A stretch of DNA of 64,000 bases from Paramyrothecium sp. XJ0827 (taxonomy: Eukaryota > Ascomycota > Sordariomycetes > Hypocreales > Stachybotryaceae): NCBI GenBank assembly GCA_020881915.1, contig JAJFPB010000005.1:3410001-3474000 (forward strand), read 5' to 3'. The notes beneath the pieces were generated by a model. The model made no database searches and was not told the origin of the DNA. It saw only the letters and a list, made by a program, of their open reading frames with translations. A program made the position numbers and the translations under genes. Position 1 is the first letter of the stretch; every line of letters starts with the position of its first letter. This document shows positions 21,004 through 32,235 of the stretch, piece after piece.

Positions 21004-22581
21004 TCAGCTCCTGATGTAACACTCTTCCCAAAAGCCACCATTTCTCGCAAATGACAGGCTCTCGATGAAGGTGCTGAGCCTGCACCGACCCAGCCTGTCC
21101 GCGTCGCAGTTCTGCAGAGGAACGACACGGTCGTTGATGAGCACTCGCACTAGCTCCTCTTCTGACTGTTCTTGGCATTGCATCTTCTCGACGTACATAC
21201 GTCCAGCGAATGGAACTGTCCATGATGCCGAATAGCCCCCGAGTTTCTTAGGCGGTAACTTGTACTTGACCGGTAGGTCCTCCGTCTCGCTGTATAGCCC
21301 CATGGCACCGTAGATGGAAGTCATTGAGTTGTCGTGACTGAAATCGGCATACAACTTCCTGTCCAGTGGGAAGGTATCTGGTGACGAGTTCAGCGTCGAG
21401 TTGGTCGTTGTGTGGTCGTCGACGGGTTCACCAGTCAGCCTCGCAATCAACTCGGTGACAAATCCAACCCCTTGGGTCGAGCCAAGAGGGTTGCCCGGAC
21501 CGTAGCCGTACCACTTATCAAGCGACTCAAAGTAGTCGTAGCCTCTCCATTCCTCTTCGGAAAAGAGCTTGCAGAATTCCGTGCTAGTTGCGTTGGGTGT
21601 GGCAACTGTTGTAAACGGGCACAGATCCATCATGTAAATCGTCTCGTCCATCGTGAGTTTTGCGCCCGGCAATTTGTGATTCAACCTCATCATTATCGGT
21701 TTTGCCCAGATCTGTTTCCAGATCTCCTTTTTCTCATACTTGAGATTCGCTGCTGGCCCGGACTCGAAAGCAGGGCATGAGCCGTGGTTCAGCGTGTTAT
21801 TGAAGCCTTCTATCTCAGGGAGAATAAGGATATCACTGAGCGGCGCGTCATTCGTGCCGTTTCGTGAATAGTAAAACCTTTTGGTAAATAGCTCAGCAGA
21901 CTCAACGACACGGTTCGACCCAGCCGCTCGGATGAATGGCTCGTAGGTGTCGGCTAAGGATTTGTACCGCTGATAGAACGCATCACCGGCTTGTCCCATC
22001 TCATCCTTTCCGAAACCCGTGAGTTGATCCTTTCCTAGGTCAAACTCATAGTCGGCAAGGAATTCTAGCCCTGAGCCATAGTTGGAGACCGTGGTTTGTA
22101 TACGCTTGATAAATGAGGCATAGCTGTCTGTCATGCGGGCTGTTGGATCACGCGCTCCATGGCGGGCGAGAACCAGAGCAAAAGTGACTTCACACCCGGG
22201 CGGCGAAGAGGTCTCTATTTCCGAGGGAACAGGAAAGAAAGGTGAATACTGGCCCCAGATATGCTGCGAGACGTCCGTGCAGTTGCCCACCAATTCGCAG
22301 GCATCCTCGGCGGTGTTTCGGCTGCGAAAGAAATAAGCCAATGGTCTTCAGCACTGCACCTTTGAATCTCACCTGTGTGTGATCAGTAGGACAAGCACTA
22401 AGACAAACACGATAGCGGCCATGGATATCTTCAGCAGCCTGCCATGGCTCCGGCTCGTCGGAGCACGGCGCGGTAAGGACTGTTGTCCAGTCTCGCCCTC
22501 AACAGTTGGGAGAGTTGAGTACCGGTGCTTCCGCCGCGTCCGCAGTCCAGCTCTCGATTTTAAAGATTCCCAGATACTCAT
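21004..22581 (-). CDS. Histidine acid phosphatase / phytase-like, membrane-anchored
   Basis: Predicted 508 residues; exons 22581-22373 and 22321-21004 with a 51-base intron. A basic cytosolic tail (1-50) is followed by one hydrophobic segment (about 52-68, SMAAIVFVLVLVLLIT), giving a likely type II signal anchor rather than a cleaved secretion signal. The lumenal part has the branch-2 histidine phosphatase signature: RHGARDPT from Arg123 with nucleophile His124, and the proton-donor HD pair His399-Asp400 (FSHDNSMTSIYGA). Several NxT/S sites and paired cysteines suit a secretory-pathway enzyme. It should hydrolyse phosphomonoesters, possibly inositol phosphates; substrate is not decidable. The residue after RHGAR is Asp, where fungal phytases usually have Tyr, so phytase specificity is uncertain. 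Confidence 0.9.
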
Positions 22582-23781
22582 ATTTTGGTGACGGTCCCAC
22601 GACGGTGTGATTACCGTTCAAAAAGACAAGTGTGGGTGAGCCCGTGGACGAGGGAGACTTGAAGATAAACTCGAGGGTCCAGTAAGGGGCAATCAGCGAC
22701 GAAGCCGAAACACGAGCCAATCAACAGTTCCTAGTCAAAATTCGCGATTCATTATGCGCATCCCATTCAAACCCGGGTATGGGCCCAGCGGTCCATCGGA
22801 AGAAGGATATATGTAATATAATGTAGATTTGTTGATGAAGGAGGATGAAGTGGTGCCTTAGGCCGTGTGAAGTTAGGTGCTGGGTGGTTCAGCGAACGAC
22901 TGCCTACCTTGAGGTACCTAAACACGAAGGGTGGTTGATCAGTTACTTTAGGTACCTTAGGGTGCCTAATAGGCCTGTCCTTGCCGGCACTGGTTCTAAC
23001 CGGTACTTACCTACCCTCGAGACCTGGTGAAGACAAGAAAATTAGACACCTTGAAGAAGGCCACTCAAGTTATTGTGTATAATAAGGTATTGTAAAAACA
23101 GCATCTCATGAGGTATAAATGCTCAATCCGCGGTAGTTAGTTTCACATGTTCTTTCTTTGGGCGTTCTCAGCCCAGTGAAGGTATTTACCACCACCTGTA
23201 GTGTTAGCGCCTTACACGGCACTACAGGTAGGCTGCCGAGGTACACCGTAGAGCTGGTTCAAAGCATAAAAGTACCCAAAGGTGGGATCAGCTCTAATAT
23301 CAAGGTGCTAGATCAGAAGATCTTAAATTTGACATTCATAACCCACCTCGAACACAAGGTAAATCAATGGAACCGGGAAAATAGCTCTCGCTTCGGGGTG
23401 TAGGTGTATCAACTACCGTATTGGTCATGATACAAACATAATATGATATCGTCCTTTTTAACCACTAGGGCTTGGCCAATACCAGACAAATTATCGGCGC
23501 AGGTCCGTGTCGCAGTGGTAGAGTCTATCTGCCTCTGCATCATTCTCAACCGAGCTCATCCGGATGAGCTCCATCCCATTCCCAGTTGTATGTGATCCGC
23601 CCTCCCATAAGCCTTTCCAAGGCTAGCGGAACTCCTGATTAACACTTATCGAAATGATCTCTGCCACCCTGAACCTATGTCTATAAACCCTCACACAAAT
23701 GCGTTGTACACTGGTATCATGCCGTGAAGAACATAATAGAAAAGGGAAAGAAAAAAACAGAATGCTCCGGGGTATTTCAGC
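22582..23781. other. Intergenic, 1.2 kb, with dense GGTACC tracts
   Basis: Upstream region of the acid phosphatase gene and downstream region of the Pro/Ser-rich gene. Positions 22905-23013 hold repeated GAGGTACCTAA / TTAGGTACCTTAGG / ACTTACCTACC elements. From about 23030 to 23460 base composition drops toward AT, and an 81-codon frame (23158-23403) is present but resembles nothing I know; this may be a decayed repeat. Confidence 0.45.
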
Positions 23782-25231
23782 TCAGAATGCAACACCAACG
23801 CCAGGCCTGCTGGAAGGTCGACTGCTGCTCTTTCCAAAAGTTGCAGTCCGTTCTAAGATTCCTTCTTCTTGCTTCATGATCACCGGCGTGCTCTCCGGAG
23901 AGCACGCAGTAGGAGGAGACGCCGGGTCTTCTTCGTTGGTGTACCATGTAGAAACCGTAGTGAGCGAATCGCCGCTCAGCCGCCCGGGCTTGCTATCGGT
24001 CGCCACGCATTGGTAAAAGCCTTCATGGCCTTTGATCGGTCGGGGTAGGGTCGTGATTGAGTAGAAATGCTCATCTCCTTTCTCGTCGGAGCTAGGGAAA
24101 AGCCAAGACGAAATGCGAGAGAAGGATTTCTTCTTTCGGAGGGGTGGTCGGAGCACAAGTGGTAGTGGAGGAGCTAAAGGGCTTTCTGGGACATTCGCTC
24201 CAGGCGATGACGAAAGCTGGGGGGACGCAGCAGTCCCCACGGATCGCTGGGGATTGGGGGACTGCTGGAAAGGTTGCGGCGATTGCCTCAAAGGGGCTGT
24301 TTGTGGTCTATCTGTGTCTGATTGCAGACGTTGTGCAAAGGAAGGTGCAGCTGGAGGCAAAGCTGGAATTGATGGCATCGGTTCAAGACCTAGCGCGAAT
24401 GTCAGCGATACAGGAATAAGCAGAAATTCAATGCCATCAATGCTTACCATGAGGTGTGTGGGCAACAGAGTGGGCGGTCGATGGCCGACTGTTAGCATAG
24501 ATACTCTGTCGCTCAATTACATCGTCTATCTGCTGCTGCAGCCTTTCCATTTCCAGCATTGCACTGGCGACACGCTCCTTTATCCTGTCCACCTCTGGGG
24601 AGGTATGCGCACGAGCTCGACCAGGAGCACGTGGCGGAATTTGCGGGGGTTCGTCTTCTGGAACCGTTGACGGAGAGCTGTCGGGCAGTTGCTTTCGTGG
24701 AACCTGGAAAGACAATGAGGAAGAATTGCTTCTTTGATGGGCCAGCTCGTGTTCCACCTCGGGACCGTTCGGAAGATAGGCCGGCGGAGGAGTAGTGACT
24801 GGCCTCGGAAACTCAAAGTGCGGTAAGATGGGCGACATATGACGGTTGCCGGAGTAGTGTATGCTGAGTTCGAGAGGTGCGTACGACGAAGATGGCGATA
24901 TATCGTGGGCTGGCTGAAACTGCGCCTCGCACGGCTCCATCGGAGTCGGGAATCGGAAAGAAGAAGAATGGATATGGCGGAAGTTTGACGGTGCAGATAT
25001 CAACGGCCGGCGGGAGGCATCTGATCCGAAGCGACCTCTCACAGAGAAGTCCATCCATGCCAACCCTCTGCTCTTCTTTCCGCTCTTGGCTCTTCGCTTG
25101 CGTCCATCGGGCGTATGCGACATGGCCTCTCGATCCATCACTGGATGGGCTTGGAAAGCCGGAGGGTCGTATACTACAGGAAACGGCATCTTCTCGTCAT
25201 CTTGTTCGTCGATCAGTATGTCATTGCTCAT
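23782..25231 (-). CDS. Pro/Ser-rich protein with short coiled coil, function unknown
   Basis: Predicted 463 residues; exons 25231-24448 and 24389-23782, intron gtaagc...ctag. I do not recognise a known domain. The protein begins MSNDILIDEQDDEKMPFPVV, is rich in Pro, Ser and Arg, has a basic patch (KRRAKSGKKSRG, about 45-56), proline tracts (PPQIPPRAPGRAR), and one short helical, coiled-coil-like stretch (about 222-250, IKERVASAMLEMERLQQQID). The second exon is Ser/Pro rich with a basic KKKSFSRISSWLF segment. Composition suggests a mostly disordered phosphoprotein that may bind SH3/WW-type partners; this is inference. The two exons join in frame at HG/LEP. The start could lie in an upstream exon, as an open frame continues left of ATG 25231. 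Confidence 0.65.
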
Positions 25232-27846
25232 GTTTATGCTGCTCTCTGGCCGTAGCCTGGTCGTAGCTTTGAGTCGTGACTTACAGCGGCGCGGCTCGTT
25301 GGCGAAACAGGAAGCCAGCGGCACGCAGCAGTGAGACAAGGAAGAGAGCCATGAAGAGCAGGCCTCAGCAAAGCCACCCGTCGATATTGTCATACTATGC
25401 AAGACAGATTACTCCTCATACCGATGAGGGTAGGAGGCGGCCGTGGTGAAGACGAGGATAAAAGAGTGTTGCTATGAACAAGAAGGAAATGAGAGGCTAA
25501 GGCAAAACAGATAAACAACGAACGAACAGTGATTCGACAGACGGCCAATTATTATAAGGTGTAGAAGACGGGTGAGTGAATGACTATGCAAATGGCACCG
25601 CAGACAATGGCAAGCCCGGGACGCTCCCTTATTATGATGGCCTGGGGCAAGCTGATGAGGCACACTGATCACACCCACCCTCCCGTGTTTGGAAATAAGA
25701 GGAAGCCCAAGGCATCGGGAGAGGCCCAAAGCGGTCCACCGCCCCTCCACCCATGCTCGCATGCACACTTTTTCTTCCCAGAAATGTTACAGCTGGGCCA
25801 TTGGGCTGGTTCTTGAGACGTCAATAGGCGGCAGCTGAGAAAGCAGTAGTCTGGATGGGGTGGTAACGGGAAGGCAGAGATGGGTTGACATGATAGGCTG
25901 GGCGACGGCGAGGACGGACCAGTCGGGCGCTTGGATGGATGGGTGGATTGCTGGGGTGCGGACGGCTAGGCGCTGGCTCTGCTCTCACGCAAGATTGCAG
26001 GACCCACTAAACGGGTTTGTTGTAAGACGGCCGTGAGCCACACACGGCGAGTCGATGTCTTGCATTGGACCTAGGTTGGGAACAGCCTTCCCCCACCCCG
26101 GTATGTTTGGGTCGCCTGGCCACGGCTCTTGTTTGGCTGTGCAGGAAACTGCCTCTTACGCCTCCATGCCTCTAGAGGTTCCAGGGAGGGGTCTCGTGGT
26201 TCGCTGACATTGGCCAAGCCGGAAACCAAGCTTGTTGTACGGCTTTGATTGGTCTGTGTTGCTGGTGGTCCTCGTCCTTTCCTTCATCCAGATTAAAATT
26301 TCCTTCTTTTTGTGAGGAAAGAAAGATGGCACTAGATGCTAGTGTCAGTATTTTTGCCTCATTCTGTATTACTTCTGTGGGAACGGAACAGCAGCATAGG
26401 CGGTAAGAGAAGAGATGGGACGGCGCCGCGACGACTTGCCCCGGAGTAGGCGCTCATCATTTGTTTACCACCCGCTGGCAATGTTTTGGCACACGGCCTG
26501 TATCACGTCGCGCGCGTGTCTGTGATGTGTGTGTTGTTCAGTGTTATGTCGGAGGTGTCGGTGCATGGTTTCAACACAACGTGCTCCACGCGGCAGCTGT
26601 AAACCAGGAAGCCCGGACACGGGTTGGACCAGCAGACTGGACGAACGGCTCCCCATGCGTCCAAGTCTACGTCCACGTCTAGCTTGGCCAGCCATGGCGG
26701 GACCCAGTAAGAGGCGCAGCAAAGGCGGGATCTTGTCATGTCTACATCGAAAATCTAGCATCGATGCTCGCGTGGGTCAGTGATGAGACCACCTTCAGGA
26801 TTTTTCGTAATGGTGGTTCCCCTGTCTTCGCCGCACCACCATCTTCTTTCTTGACGGGGCGGGTCAGATTCGGCGCTCATCCCTAGCGGGAGGGAAAGCA
26901 TTTGTGTGTTCCTGCTGATGTGGTGGGTAAAGGGCGGGCCGTGAGAGGCGACATACGAGACCACATGATGGCGCTCGTGGAAACGATGGACGGAGGGAGG
27001 GCCCGGGTTGCTGCTGCGGCTGGTGGCGCACGCGGCGTCATTGTGCTGTAGCATTGTCCATGTCGTAGTCAAGGTTGTGACCACGGCCATGGAACGTTGC
27101 GGGCTGGAGACGAGGTTGATGGCTCTGCGATGCTCCACTGAATTGGATCCTTTTCATGCTTGTCTCACATTTTCCTTGGAAAAGAGAGGCGGAGTGACCG
27201 GTTGATGGTGGTGGGCGAACCAAAGCCAATTCTCAAAACCTCAGGTAGGTACCTTACGTACCTGAGCTCGGTGGAAAGTACCTACATTGGTGTCGTTCAA
27301 CCCTGCCATTGCAGTCCACCACCATCTGCTCTCCGACGCTTTCCTTGGGCCGTCCAAGCCGATGTCTCTTTTCTCAGTGCACTATCGTAAACTAGGACCT
27401 TAGATGGAGGAGTGCACGTATGGAGCAAACATGGTCATTGCCTCCCAGCAAAGACGCCCATGAGTAAGAAAATTAAAAATTGTTCATGGGAAGCAACTAG
27501 CCAATCTTTAGCTGGGCCAATCAGAAGCATGAACAGCATTCTCTCCAGCTTCATCGGGCCTTGAGCATCATGCTAAGCTCGTGTAAGATCAGCATGACGG
27601 AACACGCGGTCAATTTCTGTCCGGCCGCTCAGTTTCTCCTTAAGCTCCGATGCCGCCGCCCGATACGGGGCTCCCTTAGCTAAGATGCGTGCATCATGGC
27701 TTTTACAAGGAAGCTCTACATGGTCTCAAAGCGCTGCCTAATAACAAGGCTTGGGATCATCTAAGCGACACTTCCTTGCAACACATGAGCGGACTCACCG
27801 CGTTTGAATGCCTAGAACAAACAAGAATGGAAGAGAAGAAGAAAAA

Positions 27847-27877
<31 letters not shown>

Positions 27878-28296
27878 AAGAAGAAGAAGAAGAAGAAGAA
27901 GAAGAAGAAGAAGAAGAAGAAGAAGAAGAAGAAGAAGAAGAAGAAGAAATCCACCTAGTCGAAAGGGGGAAAACCGTCACTCGTAGCTGTGCGCAAGGAC
28001 GGCGTTGAATTGGTAGTTCCAAGAACCAATTCCAATGACCACAATGACCTACAGGAGGTACCCGGGCGACTCGAATCCCATGTGAAGATCAGTTCCCGGA
28101 ACCAGCATTGCCTTATCGGGCTCGTGGGTGGGTTCAGCTATCGCTTGAGCTTAACCCCAAGCAGAAGGCGGGGCGGCGGTACCCAGCGGCAGAATTTAAT
28201 TTCTCCAAACATTTATCGTGATAGCAATCCTCATATACATGTGCAGTGAATAGTAGCAGGCTGTCCGCGCGATTGACAGCGACCACATCTGTGACC
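25232..28296. other. Intergenic, 3.1 kb
   Basis: Divergent upstream region of the Pro/Ser-rich gene (minus) and of URB1 (plus). It contains a GGTACC/CTTACGTACC tract at 27242-27290 and a long AAG microsatellite at 27848-27949. No credible coding frame; the Lys/Glu or Ser runs read across the microsatellite are artefacts. Confidence 0.5.
27848..27949. repeat. (AAG)n microsatellite, about 34 units
   Basis: An essentially perfect run of AAG over about 102 bases, all purine on the plus strand, preceded by an impure purine stretch from about 27829. It lies roughly 350 bases upstream of the URB1 start codon. Confidence 0.97.
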
Positions 28297-31200
28297 ATGG
28301 GCAAGCGGTTTTCCAGCGGTGCGGATGGAGCTGCTGCCTTCCGTAAACGTCAGAAGATAGTCCACGATGTTCCTGCTGGCGAGGAGGTCTCCTCCAGCGA
28401 GCAGTTGCGCAACCTGCTAGCTTTTGATCAAGATCTACAACGCGCCAGGCACGGTATGTCCCTGGCTAGCCAATTCATTGCCATGGTTACATTGCGATAC
28501 TGACTACTCAATAGGTCTGCAATCGTTCAAAAAGCTTCTCGACGATGTACTCTCCGACGACAGCGATAAGCGAACACCGAAACTCGATATCCTCCGCCAG
28601 TATCTCGAGGCTGCTAAGCCTAGAATCCCCGGCGAAGATGCTGTCTTCCTCCCAGACATCATGGAGATGTGGTCATTTGCCGTCCAAGTAAATAATGACG
28701 GCGTCATGTCCTCTGTTGCCGTGGTCCTGGCCCTGCTTCTCCAAGCTGTATCGGCCTCTCTGCAGCTCGTTCCTCACGGTCTTGGTGTGTGCCAAACGCT
28801 TCTCCAGGAACGCCAGCTCAAGTCGCTGTCCCGAAATCTCTCTGCCGACAAGAACAAGGCATTCGTCATATCCCCCACTCTGCGCCTGTTGAGAGAGGCG
28901 GTATGCCTGGACGGTGGTGCTTATGCCAAGCCCATTGTTCGAGCTCGAAACTTCACATTTACTTCTTTGGGACGAAACCTGGAAATCGGTCATGTCGGCG
29001 ACAGCCAAGAAGATGTGCGCAAGTCATCCGTCAGAACCAACGCTGTCCGCTTCTTCTTGAGCTGTTTGAAGTACCTACATTCGGAAGGGAAGAAGGAGTT
29101 GCTGTCGCAAAAGGAGCTCCTCTCACATTTGACCTTCATGATCAAAAGTGACCCCCCCTACCTTGTCCTGCAGATCCTCGACACTCTCAAAACACATGTG
29201 TTGATGGACGACAAGATTTCACGAGACGTCAAATTTCGGGCATTTGGCACAAAAACACTTGTCCGCTTCCTGGCTTTATACACCTATGCCGAAACCGAGG
29301 GTCTCCCTGAAGGCCAAGCGACTGTTAGTGACAAGGTGCATCAGTTCCTGATATATGTATGCACTACTTCCAAAGCAGGCGTATTGTATCCATATGGGGG
29401 CCTGTATCCTAAGGAGACAGACGAGAGTCTTCCCACGAAGAAAGCCGGGGCAGGCAACGACAGCATCGACGATGATATCACCAAGTATTCAGACGGCTTG
29501 CCCGTCTACAACTTTGTTCTTTCCGAATTCGCCCGCAAGTTGCGACCCTGGTCAAGCCTCAAGCACAGCGAACTGCTTGTCGCAATTTTCACTGCGGTGC
29601 CGGAGCTCATAGCCGACTATTTCCTTAACAACCGCGCCTTCACCTTTGAGCCGAAACTTTCCATGACATGGATTGGCTACGCGGCCTTCCTTTTCAACTC
29701 CATGATGATACCTCTGTCTCCGTCATTTGGCGACCGCACGCGTTACGCCAAAGCGCCGCCGCCAACCTCCATTATCCTCCACAATGTGATACCCCTTCCC
29801 ATCACCCAAAAAGTCCTCGTCCGATGTCTCTCCCCAAAGTCGAATCTCACCTCCTTCTTTGCCACTCGAATCTTGGTCAAGGCCCTCGAGAAGCTCGCAG
29901 ATGCCATAAAGATACTGGAAGGTTCACCCTTGGCGCAAACACCAACTTGGGTTGAAGTGAAGCGCCGACTTGTTGACGCGTTTTGCCAGCGGATCCCCGA
30001 TATGAAGGAGATCGTAAGAGCCTACAAGAGTATCCCGGCAGAGAATGTCCTTCACAAGACCTTGACCAGTCGCCTGCTGCGTCTGTACTACGAAGTTATA
30101 CCCAAGGTCGCCCTTGCAGCTAACTTTGACGTGTCGCCGTTCTTTGTGGATGTGCTGAAGAGTGTTCACGAGAGCAGCAGCGAGTCGGAGACTAGGGCAT
30201 TCGCAGTGATGGAGTTGGAGAATCTCGTTTCAATTGCCAGTCACTCGCCTGGCATGCGCTGGTTCGCCAAGGTTGAGAACCTTTCTGAAGGTACTAGTTC
30301 GTCGCCGTTCACCGCCCTGTTGCGCCTACTCTGCGGTAGCAGTCGGAGCACACCTCTCGTGCAGCTACGAAAAGTCCTGACAGAGGTGGCCGTGGAGAAC
30401 CAGCTTGTCTCACCGAAGACGGGCCTAAGACCCCTTCTTCGGGTCTTGCGGTCCGCCCTCGGCGATGGGTTGCCTTCTGGCACGGAAATAGTTTGGTCAT
30501 TCTTGGACAATTGCATTAATCGCTGTGCTACGTCACCTATTAAGTATCTGGATCTTCTCAGCTCATATCTGGACAACTCTACGCTACATGCTGAGAACGC
30601 GCCCTTCTCGTTGATCAACGTCGCTATTGTCGAGCAACTGCCCTTTGCGACGAAGACAGCAGGTTCGAAGGAGAAGTCTGCTCTTGCAAAGGTTCTCTCC
30701 ATGTATTTCGCCGTCTTAGCCAAATCGCCTGAGAGCCAAGATTTGACGCAGATGATCTACCAAAAGGTCAAGGACCATTTCAGTGGAGAGTCAGTCAAAA
30801 TTCGAGACCTTAGTAAAGTCGACGTTAGCGCTCTCGAGGAGGATGAAGGGGACGCCGTGAACGAAGCCGAGTCTGAGGCTGCTCCTAATAATGCCAATCA
30901 ACATATCCTCGACGAAGACTCTCTGAAGGAGCTTTTGCATGTTCCCTTCTTGGAAGACGAAGATACCTCAGCCTTGGTCAAATGGAGCACGAAAAGTGTT
31001 GAAGACCTTGTGGAAGACGACTGGGCTGTGAAGCTCATCCAGCTCTTGAGCTCCAACCAAACCCATATCCGCAAAGAGGCGTTTACAAATCTACTCAAAA
31101 TGACATCGAAGATAAAGGAATCCTCGTACGAGGAGAAAGACCAGGTCTGGCTCATGCTTTCCGAGCTCGTGGAGTCATCCCGCCAACAAGTCGACCAAGG

Positions 31201-31768
31201 CGCCGTCCCCTCTGCGTTTACCGCCTTCGCCACCCACTCCCTCGAGATCCTCCGCAATCCTCTGCACCCCCTGTACCCCAAGACAAACTCCTTCCTGACC
31301 CGCGGGCCCGTCTGGTCACCGGAGAAGCTCCCCATGGCGCACGACATCCTGCACGGCGAGCCGTCCGAGGATGACCGTTACTACACCGAAGTCACCTGGC
31401 TGCTCAGCTACCTGCTCGACTGCCTGCGCACGCCCTTTGACCTGAGCGTCTTCCACCGCAAGCGCTGGTTCGAGAAGATCCTTGCGCTGGGCGGCGGAAA
31501 CCCCTACTTGCGGTGGAACCTACGCACGCGCGTATTGCGCATCGTCTACCGCGCGACGTGTATCGAGGGCGGAAGCACCACGCTCGTCACGCGATTCGGT
31601 GTTTTGAGTTGGCTCGATGCTCAGCGGGCGGCTTGCGAAGTAAGGGAGGAAGCGGCCGTGTACGCGGCGCTCATGGTGCGCGTGTGGGAGACTTGCGATC
31701 AGCAAAAGGTCAGGTCCTGGAGCCAAGGCGGCGTGGAGAAGCTGCTAGCGAACATCGCGCAGGATTAG
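28297..31768 (+). CDS. URB1: Urb1/Npa1-type 60S ribosome biogenesis protein
   Basis: Predicted 1136 residues; exons 28297-28453 and 28515-31768, a single 61-base intron. It starts MGKRFSSGADGAAAFRKRQK, a basic nucleolar-type N-terminus. The helical-repeat body matches the Urb1/Npa1 N-terminal region (from GLQSFKKLLDD through LRLLREAVCLDGG...VRARNFTFTSLGRNLE, about 50-260), and the end (about 1010-1115, WLLSYLLDCL, RKRWFEKILALGGG, LRTRVLRIVYRAT) matches the family C-terminal domain. Yeast Urb1 acts in early nucleolar pre-60S particles with Npa2 and Dbp6, where it helps fold 25S rRNA and bind snoRNA. At 1136 residues it is shorter than yeast Urb1, as usual in filamentous fungi. Another ribosome-synthesis gene, Rrn7, lies about 30 kb to the right. 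Confidence 0.85.
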
Positions 31769-32235
31769 TACTGGGATATAACAAGCTCCAATCAATGTAA
31801 GCTTGACCTAAATGTGCCCGGAATTTATCGCGAGAAAATACCTGCAAGGCTGGAGTGCTTGTAGCCACACTTTGTACATTTTCAATAGATCAAGACGAGG
31901 ATTCGATTATCATGAAAAGATATTGGGATTGAGGACCAAATAATTTTAAGAGATAGGTACAACCATTGTGCAACAAACTTTGCTTCAATTTCTTCATCCC
32001 GTTTTAACCAAAACACCGAGCGTTTAAATACCGAGGAAAGATGCCCTTCCCGAAGCCAAGAGCCTTGAGCCTCGATTTCTCAGAGCCACAAATATTATGC
32101 AGTGTTATATATGTCAAGTAGAATTTCATGCTAAGAACGAATGTGTGCGCTCCTGGTGTGGACAGGTATCCGGGATGCAGTAAAAAATTAGTATTCCAAC
32201 TCTTCCCAATCTCCACAACTGGACAGTTCAACCAT
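31769..32235. other. Shared 3' region of convergent genes
   Basis: 467 bases between the stops of URB1 (plus) and the class V chitin synthase (minus). AT-rich, consistent with two 3' untranslated regions; no gene. Confidence 0.6.

Noticed and set aside
23500..23580. tRNA-like sequence with a GCAGTGGTAGAGT D-arm-like stretch
   Set aside because: The D-arm-like motif is present, but I cannot pair an anticodon stem, a T-arm with GGTTCGA or an acceptor stem around it.
27689..27958. Frames encoding poly-Lys or poly-Ser/Phe
   Set aside because: These are translations of the AAG microsatellite, not genes.
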